Assembly: GCA_964462125.1 (NCBI GenBank)
Contig: CAYWXT010000078.1
Coordinates: forward strand, 1-21,100
Direction: 5' to 3'
Length of the DNA: 21,100 bases
Origin: JAWLFY01 sp964462125
Lineage (GTDB): Bacteria > Planctomycetota > Planctomycetia > Pirellulales > Pirellulaceae
The position numbers and the translations under genes were made by a program. The stretch's first letter is position 1, and the number at the start of each line of letters is the position of its first letter. The notes under the pieces were generated by a model. That model worked only from the letters and a program-made list of their open reading frames with translations. It had not been told where the DNA came from and did no database searches. Shown one piece after another: positions 6,510 to 13,561 of the stretch.

Positions 6510-7835
6510 ATGGCGCCGCAGAGCCGTGGCGTTGCTGCGTGCCCCAGCGGCGTTGTTGCGTCAAGTCGTTGTTCGTCATCGGGGGAGGAGATCATCATCA
6601 ACGGTAGCCGTCCGTCTGCGCCCTGGGTTTCCGCCTTACTGGCCGTTGCCGACCGTTACGAATCCGAGTGGATCGCGATCCGTCGACATCTGCATCGGCA
6701 TCCCGAGCTCTCTGGCGCCGAGCACCGCACCACGGAGTATCTCGCCGAGGCTCTGACGGCGCTCGGGTTGCCGCCGCGGTTGGAATTTGACGGCACTGGG
6801 TTGACCGTTGACCTGGTCACGGCGGTGGAGCTTGCCAACGGGAAGCGGATCGCGGTTCGCGGCGACATCGACGCGTTGCCGATCGAGGACCACAAGGCCG
6901 TCGATTACCGCAGCCAATGCGCAGGGGTGATGCACGCCTGCGGGCACGACGTGCACGCCACGATTGTGCTCGCCGCCCTGCAGATCCTGGTGGCGATGCA
7001 GCGAGCCGGTGATCTACCCTGGCCGATCGCCGTGCGGGGAATTTTCCAGCCGGCTGAAGAGACCGCCACGGGGGCCCGGCACATGATTCACCATCATGCC
7101 TTGCGGGACGTGGAAGCGATTTTGGCATTGCATGTCGATCCCACACGGGCCAGCGGACGGATCGGGCTGCGTTCGGGGACGCTGACGGCCGCCTGCGACA
7201 TGTTTCATGTCGATTTCCACGGCCGAGGTGGGCACGGCGCCCGGCCCCACCTTTGCCGCGACCCGATCGATGCCGGCACCGGCTGGATCCAGGCGGCCTA
7301 CGCCCGCCTGTCTCGCGTCATTGATCCCCACAAGACCGTGGTCATGTCGATCGGGCAGTTCGCCGGGGGCCACAGCCCCAACGTGATACCGGAGACGGCG
7401 CAGCTGAGCGGGACGCTCCGGTCGCTCGATCCGAAAAGTCGGCAGCTGGCTCTGGAAACGCTGGAGGCGATTTCCGAGGGGGTGGCGATCGAGAGCGGGT
7501 GCCGGGTGGAGTTCCGGCTCAGCGTTTCGACACCTGGCGTGGTCAACGACGGCCGTTTGATCCGGTTGCTCAGCGATGCGGCGATTGAGGTGATCGACCC
7601 GGCGGCGCCCGATCCGATCGATCAGCCGAGCATGGGGAGCGAGGATTTTTCTTATTATCTGGACCATATCCCCGGAGCCATGTTTCGACTGGGCATCGCC
7701 GGCCCGCAAGTCGGACACGAGCCATTGCACACGTCGACGTTCGACATCGACGAGCGGGCGATTGCGGTGGGCGCGAAACTCTTCGCCGCGGCGGTGATTC
7801 ACCATTTCGCACCCGGCTCCTCACCGCCGTTGTGA
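6510..7835 (+). CDS. M20D-family amidohydrolase (hippurate/IAA-amino-acid hydrolase-like)
   Basis: Metal-dependent amidohydrolase that cleaves N-acyl amino acids (relatives: HipO, AbgB, plant ILR1). From the ATG at 6510 it has 441 residues. HRHPELSGAE is at 62-71, GDIDALPIE at 118-126, the metal motif HACGHDVHA at 142-150 (Cys144, His146), PAEE at 181-184, HVD at 208-210, the dimerisation-domain segment GRGGHGARPH at 238-247, GSEDFSYYL at 376-384, and the final metal His407 in PLHTSTF. All catalytic residues are present. I see no signal peptide, so it is cytoplasmic. The start is uncertain: ATG 6510 lies inside a -10-like CTACGAT and gives about 30 residues more than the family norm. The best ribosome site (GGGGGAGGAG, 6581-6590) precedes three ATC codons at 6591-6599 and no standard start. 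It is followed after 58 bases by the GCS2-like ligase gene, so an operon is likely. Actual substrate unknown. Confidence 0.9.
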   Translation: MAPQSRGVAACPSGVVASSRCSSSGEEIIINGSRPSAPWVSALLAVADRYESEWIAIRRHLHRHPELSGAEHRTTEYLAEALTALGLPPRLEFDGTGLTVDLVTAVELANGKRIAVRGDIDALPIEDHKAVDYRSQCAGVMHACGHDVHATIVLAALQILVAMQRAGDLPWPIAVRGIFQPAEETATGARHMIHHHALRDVEAILALHVDPTRASGRIGLRSGTLTAACDMFHVDFHGRGGHGARPHLCRDPIDAGTGWIQAAYARLSRVIDPHKTVVMSIGQFAGGHSPNVIPETAQLSGTLRSLDPKSRQLALETLEAISEGVAIESGCRVEFRLSVSTPGVVNDGRLIRLLSDAAIEVIDPAAPDPIDQPSMGSEDFSYYLDHIPGAMFRLGIAGPQVGHEPLHTSTFDIDERAIAVGAKLFAAAVIHHFAPGSSPPL

Positions 7836-7893
7836 GCAATGTTTATCATGGATTTGCCATTATGGAACCACGTCGCCTGTCGCCGGAAACACC

Positions 7894-9027
7894 ATGGCCA
7901 AGCTCGAATTCGCTTCCAATGCAGCGCACACCGTTGGCGTGGAGCTCGAACTGGGCGTCGTCGACGCCGAGACTTGCCAGTTGACCAGCGGCAGCGACGA
8001 GTTGCTCGCCCGCCTGACGGACAACAGCGCCGGGGAGTTCAAGCACGAGCTGATCCAGTCGTGCGTGGAGGTGATCAGCGGGGTTTGCAACCAGGTGTCC
8101 GACGCCCGCACGGACCTGGCTTTCAAGCTACAGCAACTGGACCAGGCGGCTGACAGTGCCGGCATGCGGCTGTGGTGGGGCGCGACCCATCCCTTCAGCC
8201 ATTGGGAGGACCAGGAGGTCACCCAAAACGAACGTTATTTGAACCTCGTCGACATGCTGCAGGAGATGGCCCGCCGCTTGGTGACGTTCGGGCTCCATGT
8301 CCACGTCGGGGTCGACTCCGGGGACAAAGCCGTGATGATCTGTGACCGGATCATGCAGCACTTGCCGACCTTGTTGGCACTCTCGGCCAGCAGCCCCTAC
8401 TGGCAGGGCCGCGACACGGGGCTTGAATCGTACCGATCGAAGTTGATGGAGGGTCTGCCGACCGCCGGTCTGCCGACGCTGATGCGCAACTGGAGCGAAT
8501 ACGTGTGGCTGGTCAACCACATGGAGGAGACGGGGTTCATCCATTCGATCCGCGAGATTTGGTGGGACGTGCGGCCCCATCACAATTTCGGAACGGTGGA
8601 GGTTCGCGTGTGCGACATGCCAGGTAGTTTGGATCAGGTCTGCGGGCTGACCGCGTTGATCCAATGCTTGGTGAAGGGACTCAACGACGAGATCGACGAG
8701 GGGACCTACCAGTTCGATTGCCATCCGATGATGGTTCGGCAGAACAAATGGAGGGCGGCCCGGTTTGGGCTCCGCGCCAGTCTGGTCAATGCGATCGATT
8801 ACCGCGTCGAGCCCGTTCCGAAGATCGTCGCGAGGTTGGTCCAGCGACTGCGGGGCGTCTCGCAGGACCTTGGCTGTGAACCGGAACTGGAGTCGATGTT
8901 GGGCACCGCCAGGGGCCCGAGTTGGGCGAGTTGCCAGCGGAAGATTTTCGAGCGAACCGGCAAGAAAGACCAAATCGTTCGTGAGCTGTGTGATCGGTCG
9001 CGGCGCTGCCCCGGGGGAGCGAAGTGA
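7894..9027 (+). CDS. Carboxylate-amine ligase, glutamate-cysteine ligase family 2 (YbdK-like)
   Basis: ATP-grasp-like GCS2-family ligase that joins a carboxylate (typically the gamma-carboxyl of glutamate) to an amine. The protein has 377 residues, which matches YbdK-type enzymes. Visible family blocks are the N-terminal GVELELGVVD (15-24), ATHPF (97-101), GLHVHVGVDSGDKA (133-146), YRSKLMEGLPTAG (180-192), and NFGTVEVRVCDMPGS (231-245), which carry the glutamate- and metal-binding residues. ATG 7894 is preceded by GGAA with 5 bases spacing. The gene lies downstream of the M20 amidohydrolase with a 58-base gap, so the pair could make and break amide bonds on related amino-acid conjugates; that is inference only. 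YbdK homologues often have weak gamma-glutamylcysteine activity and unknown true substrates, so no specific product is claimed. The C terminus is basic and ends RRCPGGAK. Confidence 0.88.
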   Translation: MAKLEFASNAAHTVGVELELGVVDAETCQLTSGSDELLARLTDNSAGEFKHELIQSCVEVISGVCNQVSDARTDLAFKLQQLDQAADSAGMRLWWGATHPFSHWEDQEVTQNERYLNLVDMLQEMARRLVTFGLHVHVGVDSGDKAVMICDRIMQHLPTLLALSASSPYWQGRDTGLESYRSKLMEGLPTAGLPTLMRNWSEYVWLVNHMEETGFIHSIREIWWDVRPHHNFGTVEVRVCDMPGSLDQVCGLTALIQCLVKGLNDEIDEGTYQFDCHPMMVRQNKWRAARFGLRASLVNAIDYRVEPVPKIVARLVQRLRGVSQDLGCEPELESMLGTARGPSWASCQRKIFERTGKKDQIVRELCDRSRRCPGGAK

Positions 9028-9095
9028 CCCGAGACTCGACATGTCCCCAACGGATTGAGAAACTGGACGCTGGGCCTGTGAGACGGTTGATCAGG

Positions 9096-9101
9096 TACAA
9101 T
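9096..9101 (+). promoter_or_regulatory. Candidate -10 element upstream of the PQQ-like propeller gene
   Basis: TACAAT is a close -10 match 124 bases before the GTG start at 9225, with no convincing -35 at normal spacing. If used, the 19-base tandem repeats (9102-9139) fall at the very beginning of the message. Confidence 0.3.
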
Positions 9102-9159
9102 TCTTCCCGAGCGCGGCGGCTCTTCCCGAGCGCGGCGGCCCATCCCCGGGCCCGGCGGC
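9102..9159. repeat. Tandem 19-base repeat, two exact copies plus one degenerate
   Basis: TCTTCCCGAGCGCGGCGGC occurs at 9102-9120 and again, identical and directly adjacent, at 9121-9139. A third copy at 9142-9159 matches 14 of 18 bases. The array lies in the 197-base gap between the GCS2-like ligase and the PQQ-like propeller gene. It could be a variable-number repeat. It may change leader length or RNA structure. Confidence 0.8.
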
Positions 9160-9224
9160 CTGGGAAGGCCACGGTAGGACGACATCCTTGGACGACAACT
9201 TCCTTTCTTTCCCTCAGGTGCATC

Positions 9225-10619
9225 GTGTTGAAGACTGCAGAAAGAACCAAGTCCCTGTCATCGCGCGCGGCGGGTCTGGGCAGGCAATTGGCCCTTGCGA
9301 CGGTCGCCTCGTTGTTGGTTAGCGGCGTAATCGGCCTCAGCGGCGGCCATCCACTTCGCGCTGATGCTCCGTGGAGCCAGTTCCGGGGGCCCAACGCCAA
9401 CGGCACCTCGCCGACCACTGGATTGCCGGCCACCTTCAGCCAGGACGAGAACGTGCACTGGAGCGTCGAGATGCCGGGCCCCAGCGCCGCGATGCCGGTC
9501 GTTGCCGGGGACCGTGTGTTTGTCTCCAGTGCCGATACCGAGCGAGACAAACTCGTCGCCATCTGTTTGAATCGGGCTGATGGCCAGGTGATGTGGCAGC
9601 ACGATATCGCCGACGGGATCCGGAAAGACACGCGAAGTACCTATTCGGCCCCGACGCCGGCGACCGACGGCAACATCGTCGTCTTCTTCTTCGGCAACGG
9701 CGACCTGGTGACCTACGACATGGAGGGGACGCAGCAGTGGGAGAAGAACCTCGGACCGCTTGCCTTTGGCTGGACCTTTAGCACCAGCCCGCTGCTCCAT
9801 GACGGCAAACTCTACATACAGATCCTGCAGCGCGATTATCGGAAAGGGGAGTCGCAGTCGGGGCGGGTGACCGGAATCGACTCCTACCTGCTGGCGTTGG
9901 ACCCCAACAGTGGCGAGGAGCTGTGGCGTCACGTGCGGCCCAGCGATGCGGTGGAGGAATCGCTCGAGGCGTTCACCTCCCCAGTGCCGATTGAGCACGA
10001 CGGCCGGGAGGAAATTCTGATCGTCGGTGGGGATGCCATCACCGGACACGACCCGGACACCGGCGCCGAGTACTGGCGGTGGGGGACGTGGAATCCCCAA
10101 CGCGTTCCCCATTGGCGACTCGTCCCCTCGCCGATCTATGGTGACGGCGTGATTTTGGCGTGCGCCCCGAAAGGCGAACCAATCTACGCCGTCCCCGCGG
10201 GGATGAACGGAGCGGTGAGCTATGACGACTTGCTTTGGATCAGCGACGACGAGCGGGCGCTCAGTTCCGACGTTCCGACCCCAGCCTTTTATGATGGCGA
10301 CTTCTTTATCCTCAGCGATGTCCGCGGGGCGCTCAGCCGTGTACGTCCTCGCACCGGCGAGGTTGTATGGAGCATCCGGACGCCCGGGAGAAGCAAGTAT
10401 GAGGCCTCGCCGACGGTGGCCGACGGCAAGATCTATCTGATCAACTTCCTCGGCGAGGTCACCGTCGTCGATGCCGACAGTGGTGAGATCTTGCAGACCG
10501 AGCCGATGGAACCGGTCTCCGAAAGCGAGCATCGAATCCGCTCGACCGTGGTCGCCGATAGCGGACAGCTGCTGATCCGCACCAACACCCGATTGTGGTG
10601 CATCGGTGAACCGAACTGA
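9225..10619 (+). CDS. Secreted PQQ-binding-like beta-propeller repeat protein
   Basis: Exported beta-propeller of 464 residues with PQQ/quinoprotein-like blades. N-terminal basic residues and the hydrophobic stretch LALATVASLLVSGVIGLSGG (22-41) form a Sec-type signal or anchor ending near PLRADAPW. The mature protein opens with WSQFRGPNANGTS (50-62), a hallmark of planctomycete outer-membrane or periplasmic propellers. Repeated blades of the type 'DG.iyv....G.l.ald..tG...W' are visible, for example YLLALDPNSGEELWRH (221-236), HDPDTGAEYWRW (275-286), VRPRTGEVVWSI (373-384) and VVDADSGEILQT (414-425). GTG 9225 was chosen because AGG (9216-9218) is 6 bases upstream; TTG 9228 is nearly equivalent. 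There are no obvious catalytic PQQ-dehydrogenase residues, so a binding or scaffold role is as likely as an enzyme. It stands alone and ends two bases before a strong inverted repeat. Confidence 0.88.
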   Translation: MLKTAERTKSLSSRAAGLGRQLALATVASLLVSGVIGLSGGHPLRADAPWSQFRGPNANGTSPTTGLPATFSQDENVHWSVEMPGPSAAMPVVAGDRVFVSSADTERDKLVAICLNRADGQVMWQHDIADGIRKDTRSTYSAPTPATDGNIVVFFFGNGDLVTYDMEGTQQWEKNLGPLAFGWTFSTSPLLHDGKLYIQILQRDYRKGESQSGRVTGIDSYLLALDPNSGEELWRHVRPSDAVEESLEAFTSPVPIEHDGREEILIVGGDAITGHDPDTGAEYWRWGTWNPQRVPHWRLVPSPIYGDGVILACAPKGEPIYAVPAGMNGAVSYDDLLWISDDERALSSDVPTPAFYDGDFFILSDVRGALSRVRPRTGEVVWSIRTPGRSKYEASPTVADGKIYLINFLGEVTVVDADSGEILQTEPMEPVSESEHRIRSTVVADSGQLLIRTNTRLWCIGEPN

Positions 10620-10621
10620 GC

Positions 10622-10640
10622 GGCCGACCGGCGGTCGGCC
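10622..10640. terminator. Strong inverted repeat after the propeller gene (terminator or enhancer site)
   Basis: GGCCGACC (10622-10629), loop GGC, GGTCGGCC (10633-10640), starting two bases after the stop codon. The stem is perfect and GC-rich, but no T-run follows, so it is not a textbook intrinsic terminator. It ends 147 bases before the -24 element of the sigma-54 promoter, a distance at which activator-binding sites are commonly found, so it could instead be an upstream activator site. Confidence 0.45.
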
Positions 10641-10787
10641 CGGACTTGGTTGATTCCGCCTTCGTGCCGGTCATGCCGGCCGAGGAACGGAAGCAATTGC
10701 AAGATTTTGAAAAAGCTTCCCTTCACCGCGCTCGCCGCCGGTGCGATTGGTCCCCACAATCCGCACCTTTGACGGGATTCTGCAGAT

Positions 10788-10803
10788 TGGCACGGTGCTT
10801 GCT
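10788..10803 (+). promoter_or_regulatory. Full-consensus sigma-54 (-24/-12) promoter
   Basis: TGGCACGGTGCTTGCT matches the sigma-54 consensus TGGCACG-N4-TTGCW at every defined base, with the invariant GG and GC exactly ten bases apart. Transcription would start near 10813-10815, giving a leader of about 114 bases before the ATG at 10928 on the same strand. A sigma-54 activator gene lies at the left of this window, though any direct link is inference. Confidence 0.75.
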
Positions 10804-10927
10804 CCTGTTCTGCTTGGCGGCCGCGGCCGCGGTGCCACAGCTGGCAGAATCGGCAAAGCCGAGGCGGGTCGCCCTTTGGCTGCCCGCTCACGTGTTTTTA
10901 GGAACTGTCCTACAGGAGAAGCTTGCC

Positions 10928-11137
10928 ATGTTGACTGTCGCTAACCAAAGCAGCCGGACGGTGAACCACCGCTTGTCTCAAAACGAGACTTCCGTCTCAG
11001 ATATTGAGATTTCGCGTCGGGCGATGGAGATCCGCGCGGGGTGGAGTTTGAGTGAGCGGGTTCGTCGCCGCCGCGAGGCGGAATCTCGATTTGCCGACTT
11101 GATGGTCTCCCTCGGGGTCGAGCTGGAGGCGGCGTGA
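10928..11137 (+). CDS. Small hypothetical protein, 69 residues, basic/charged helix
   Basis: I do not recognise a named family. The ATG at 10928 has AGGAG 9 bases upstream and the frame closes at TGA 11135-11137. The first ~25 residues are polar (MLTVANQSSRTVNHRLSQNE). The rest is predicted helical and strongly charged, with the motif RAGWSLSERVRRRREAESRF and the C-terminal FADLMVSLGVELEAA. Small proteins with a 'WS..ER..R' motif are, from memory, frequent in planctomycetes, where they are annotated as hypothetical. There is no Cys, signal peptide or membrane segment, so it is cytosolic; nucleic-acid or protein binding is possible but unproven. Its promoter region holds a consensus sigma-54 site, so it is probably induced under a specific condition. 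The frame stays open upstream to 10646, but that would place the promoter inside the gene, so I prefer the short form. Confidence 0.7.
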   Translation: MLTVANQSSRTVNHRLSQNETSVSDIEISRRAMEIRAGWSLSERVRRRREAESRFADLMVSLGVELEAA

Positions 11138-11138
11138 G

Positions 11139-11158
11139 CAGCTTCGCGTCGCAAGCTG
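11139..11158. terminator. Candidate bidirectional terminator hairpin
   Basis: CAGCTT (11139-11144), 8-base loop, AAGCTG (11153-11158), between the convergent small-protein and ruvX genes. The stem is short and has no T-run. The call rests mainly on position between converging stops. Confidence 0.35.
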
Positions 11159-11166
11159 GAGGGGGA

Positions 11167-11715
11167 TCAGCCGAGGCTTTCCCCACCGCTTGCTGGATCG
11201 CTCAGGTCCTGGCCAGGGAGTCGCTGGTGGGACTGGGTTGCTTCATAACGGGCCGCTTCGAGGAATGACTCTAACAACACGAGTGCTGCGATGGCGTCAA
11301 TTCGTCGCTTCATTCCTTTTCGGCTGTAGCTAGTCTTTTGAAGTCGGCCTTGGGCCGCGGATGTCGTAAAGCGTTCATCGAACAACCGCACGGGGCGTTC
11401 GGTTTGGTCGGCAAGCCAGCGAGCGAAGGCTCGGCACTCCCGGCTTTTCTCGCTCTCACCCCCGTCGCAGTGAATCGGCAGACCGACGATGAAGGCAGCC
11501 ACTCGCTCTCGCTGGACCAGTTTGCGGAAGTAGTCGGCGTCCGATTCAGGGCCCGCCACTTGGCGAACATCTAATGGACTGGCTAGGATCTGGTCCGGGT
11601 CACAGATCGCGATCCCGATTCGCACTGTCCCATAATCGACCGCTGCGATGCGGCCGCTGGTGGGAAAGTGCTCATGTTCGTTGTTGGGCTTCACGTTCGG
11701 GGCTGGGCATTGCAC
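11167..11715 (-). CDS. ruvX: Putative pre-16S rRNA nuclease / Holliday junction resolvase-like RuvX (YqgF)
   Basis: RNase H-fold nuclease of the YqgF family, linked to 5' maturation of 16S rRNA in E. coli and also annotated as a Holliday junction resolvase. From GTG 11715 it has 182 residues. The three acidic catalytic positions are visible: Asp27 in AVDYGTVRIGIAI, Glu114 in DERFTTSAAQ, and Asp140 in RRIDAIAALVLL. The glycine-rich IVGLPIHCDGGESEKS (76-91) is also typical. A C-terminal tail of about 25 residues after the fold (ATQSHQRLPGQ...) is extra compared with E. coli YqgF. No start has a clear ribosome site; GTG 11694 would give a more family-like N terminus. It is convergent with the 69-residue gene and divergent from the PaaK-like gene. 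Function and family are secure; the exact start is not. Confidence 0.92.
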   Translation of the reverse strand: MQCPAPNVKPNNEHEHFPTSGRIAAVDYGTVRIGIAICDPDQILASPLDVRQVAGPESDADYFRKLVQRERVAAFIVGLPIHCDGGESEKSRECRAFARWLADQTERPVRLFDERFTTSAAQGRLQKTSYSRKGMKRRIDAIAALVLLESFLEAARYEATQSHQRLPGQDLSDPASGGESLG

Positions 11716-11840
11716 GGGACAGACGGTGGCGATCCTGGGTGATCCGAGATTCCTCCGGGCTCACCTGCGAGGTTCCTGTGGACCGAAGCCTAACCCTTCC
11801 ATCCAGCCGGCAACAGCAGGCCCCTCTGACCCGCTGCCCC

Positions 11841-13127
11841 ATGAGTGACGCTGACCATCATCGCCGGGACGTTCAAGCTTGGTCCCGCGCCGACCTGAAA
11901 GCCCACCAACTGGAGCGGCTCAATCGCGTTTTGTTTTCGGCGCGGGAGCAGCCTTTTTATCGCCCATCGCTGGCGGATGTGGACCTTCCCCTGACCTCCT
12001 TGGACCAACTCACGAGGCTTCCGGCAGTCACGAAGCAGGAGCTTGTTGGCGAGCATCCGGGGGAGCCGGCAAAGATCTTCGGGCTTCCTCGGTCCCGGTA
12101 CACGCGATTCCATCAGACCAGCGGCACGAGCGGATTTCCGATGCCGGTGTTGGATACCATCGCGGACTGGGAGTGGTGGTTGGAGTGTTGGCAGTATGTC
12201 CTCGATGCGGCCGGCGCGGGGCCCGGCGACGTCGCGATGATGGCTTTCTCCTTCGGCCCGTTCATCGGATTTTGGACCGCTCATGAGGCGTTGGTCCGCC
12301 GCGGAGCGATGGTGATTCCTGGGGGAGGGATGACGAGCGAGGCGCGGTTGAAGATGATCGAAGACCACCGCTGCGCTCTGCTCTGCTGCACCCCCACCTA
12401 CGCGCTGCATCTGGTAACGGTGGCGAACCGGCTCGGCATGGACCTAGCCAGCGGCCCGGTGCGGCGAATCATTGTGGCGGGGGAGCCGGGCGGTTCGGTC
12501 CCTGCGGTCCGCGGCCGGATCGAGGAGTCATGGGGGGCGAAGGTGATCGACCATACCGGGGCGAGCGAGATTGGGGCGTGGGGCTTTGGCAGCTCCGACG
12601 GCCGGGGCATCCATGTGATCGAGTCGGAGTTCATCGCCGAGTTGCTTCGATTCGATGCCGGGGATCCGCACGGCCGGCCGGCGTCCGAGGGTGAGATGGC
12701 GGAGCTGGTCCTGACCAACCTTGGGCGGCTCGGCGGGCCAGCGATTCGTTATCGCACCGGCGACATTGTCCGCGGCAGCGTTGAGCACAGCTATCCCAGC
12801 CGCTTCTTGTGGCTGGAGGGAGGTGTGCTTGGCCGGGCCGATAACATGCTGGTGATCCGTGGCGTGAACGTCTTTCCCAGCAGCATCGAGGCGATCGTCC
12901 GCGAGCTGGAGGGCACCGCCGAGTTTCGCATGATCGCGTCGCGGCACGACGAGATGGACCAGTTGGAGATCGAAATCGAAACGCCGCCCGATCGAGCCGC
13001 TGACCTTTCCGAGCGGCTCCGCGAGCGGCTGGCGATGCGCGTCGCGGTCAGGACGGTCGAGCAGGGAAGCTTGCCACGGTTCGAGGCAAAATCACGGCGC
13101 TGGATCGATCGCCGCCAAACGACCTAG
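11841..13127 (+). CDS. Phenylacetate-CoA ligase (PaaK)-like AMP-forming ligase
   Basis: ANL-superfamily adenylate-forming enzyme of 428 residues, the PaaK size. It activates a carboxylate to an acyl-AMP and, in PaaK, transfers it to CoA. The N-terminal QLERLNRVLFSAREQPFYR (23-41) is the PaaK helical start. The phosphate-binding loop is HQTSGTSGFP (91-100). CCTPTYAL (182-189), AGEPGGSVP (213-221), HTGASEIGAWGF (238-249), YRTGDIV (304-310, with Asp308 for the ribose) and GRADNMLVIRGVNVFPSSIE (331-350) follow in order. The C-terminal LPRFEAKSRR (411-420) carries the catalytic Lys417. All key residues are present, so it should be active. ATG 11841 fits the family N terminus but has no ribosome site; GTG 11778 with GAGG upstream would add 21 residues. 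There are no other phenylacetate genes nearby, so the acid substrate is unknown. Confidence 0.9.
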   Translation: MSDADHHRRDVQAWSRADLKAHQLERLNRVLFSAREQPFYRPSLADVDLPLTSLDQLTRLPAVTKQELVGEHPGEPAKIFGLPRSRYTRFHQTSGTSGFPMPVLDTIADWEWWLECWQYVLDAAGAGPGDVAMMAFSFGPFIGFWTAHEALVRRGAMVIPGGGMTSEARLKMIEDHRCALLCCTPTYALHLVTVANRLGMDLASGPVRRIIVAGEPGGSVPAVRGRIEESWGAKVIDHTGASEIGAWGFGSSDGRGIHVIESEFIAELLRFDAGDPHGRPASEGEMAELVLTNLGRLGGPAIRYRTGDIVRGSVEHSYPSRFLWLEGGVLGRADNMLVIRGVNVFPSSIEAIVRELEGTAEFRMIASRHDEMDQLEIEIETPPDRAADLSERLRERLAMRVAVRTVEQGSLPRFEAKSRRWIDRRQTT

Positions 13128-13201
13128 GCCTCATTGAATACGCAACCATTCCGCCGATGCGTTGACAACGGCGGGCAAAACATCGTGAGACGACCAGCCT
13201 C

Positions 13202-13561
13202 ATGAACGACGATTCCCTCCCGCCCCAGCCACTGACCCTTCAGCGGACCGACGAATCATCGATCCGGATCGAATGGAGCGACGGCACCTCGACGGTCTGG
13301 ACGGCCGAGGCGTTACGAAAGTGCTGTCCATGCGCCGGTTGTCGCGAAAAGAAGCGTGAGGGCGCCGCCGCGGCGGAGGAACCTTCTCAGCCACCCGGGC
13401 TGCCGGTGCTCAGTGCCGCGGAAGCCCAGCCGCTGCAAATCGAGGCGATGCGGCCGGTCGGCAACTACGCCTACAACATCGCGTTCAGCGACGGACACTC
13501 CTCCGGCATTTATCAACTTGACCGGCTGCACCGCGGGCCAGGGTTTTCAGACAACGGCTAG
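13202..13561 (+). CDS. DUF971 (gamma-butyrobetaine hydroxylase N-terminal-like) protein
   Basis: Small 119-residue protein of the DUF971 / GBBH N-terminal-like family. It has the paired motif IRIEWSDGTSTVWTAEALR (21-39) then CCPCAGCR (41-48), and the second motif MRPVGNYAYNIAFSDGHSSGIY (83-104). The Cys cluster (41, 42, 44, 47) fits the zinc-binding fold of the eukaryotic GBBH N-terminal domain. The middle segment (REGAAAAEEPSQPPG) is a low-complexity linker. The start is the ATG at 13202; the ribosome site is weak. It is often found near Fe-S cluster or Mrp-type genes in other bacteria, but not here. Its stop TAG overlaps the opposite-strand stop of the next gene through one shared CTAG. Function unknown. 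Confidence 0.85.
   Translation: MNDDSLPPQPLTLQRTDESSIRIEWSDGTSTVWTAEALRKCCPCAGCREKKREGAAAAEEPSQPPGLPVLSAAEAQPLQIEAMRPVGNYAYNIAFSDGHSSGIYQLDRLHRGPGFSDNG

Larger units (their letters stand above)
10620..10927 (+). other. 308-base gene-free regulatory region in front of the 69-residue protein
   Basis: Contains, in order: a perfect 8-base inverted repeat (10622-10640), the palindrome GCAATTGC (10693-10700), a full-consensus sigma-54 promoter (10788-10803), a 14-base perfect palindrome GCGGCCGCGGCCGC (10817-10830) near the predicted transcription start, a small hairpin TAGGA-ACTG-TCCTA (10899-10912), and a good ribosome site AGGAG (10914-10918). An open frame runs through it, but I read it as non-coding. 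Confidence 0.6.

Noticed and set aside
9258..10532. Long minus-strand open frame opposite the PQQ-like propeller
   Set aside because: The plus-strand frame has a signal peptide and propeller blades; the antisense translation has no recognisable features.
10646..10927. Upstream extension of the 69-residue protein, including a hydrophobic stretch (CLLLFCLAAAAAV) that resembles a signal peptide
   Set aside because: It would contain a perfect sigma-54 promoter and begins at a TTG with no ribosome site, whereas ATG 10928 has AGGAG at good spacing. The hydrophobic run is explained by GC-rich palindromic sequence.
11752..11756. GGAGG on the minus strand as a ribosome site for ruvX
   Set aside because: It is 36 bases from the GTG start at 11715 and there is no standard start codon at proper spacing.
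13162..13167. Perfect -35 hexamer TTGACA before the DUF971 gene
   Set aside because: No acceptable -10 sequence occurs 16-18 bases downstream before the start codon.
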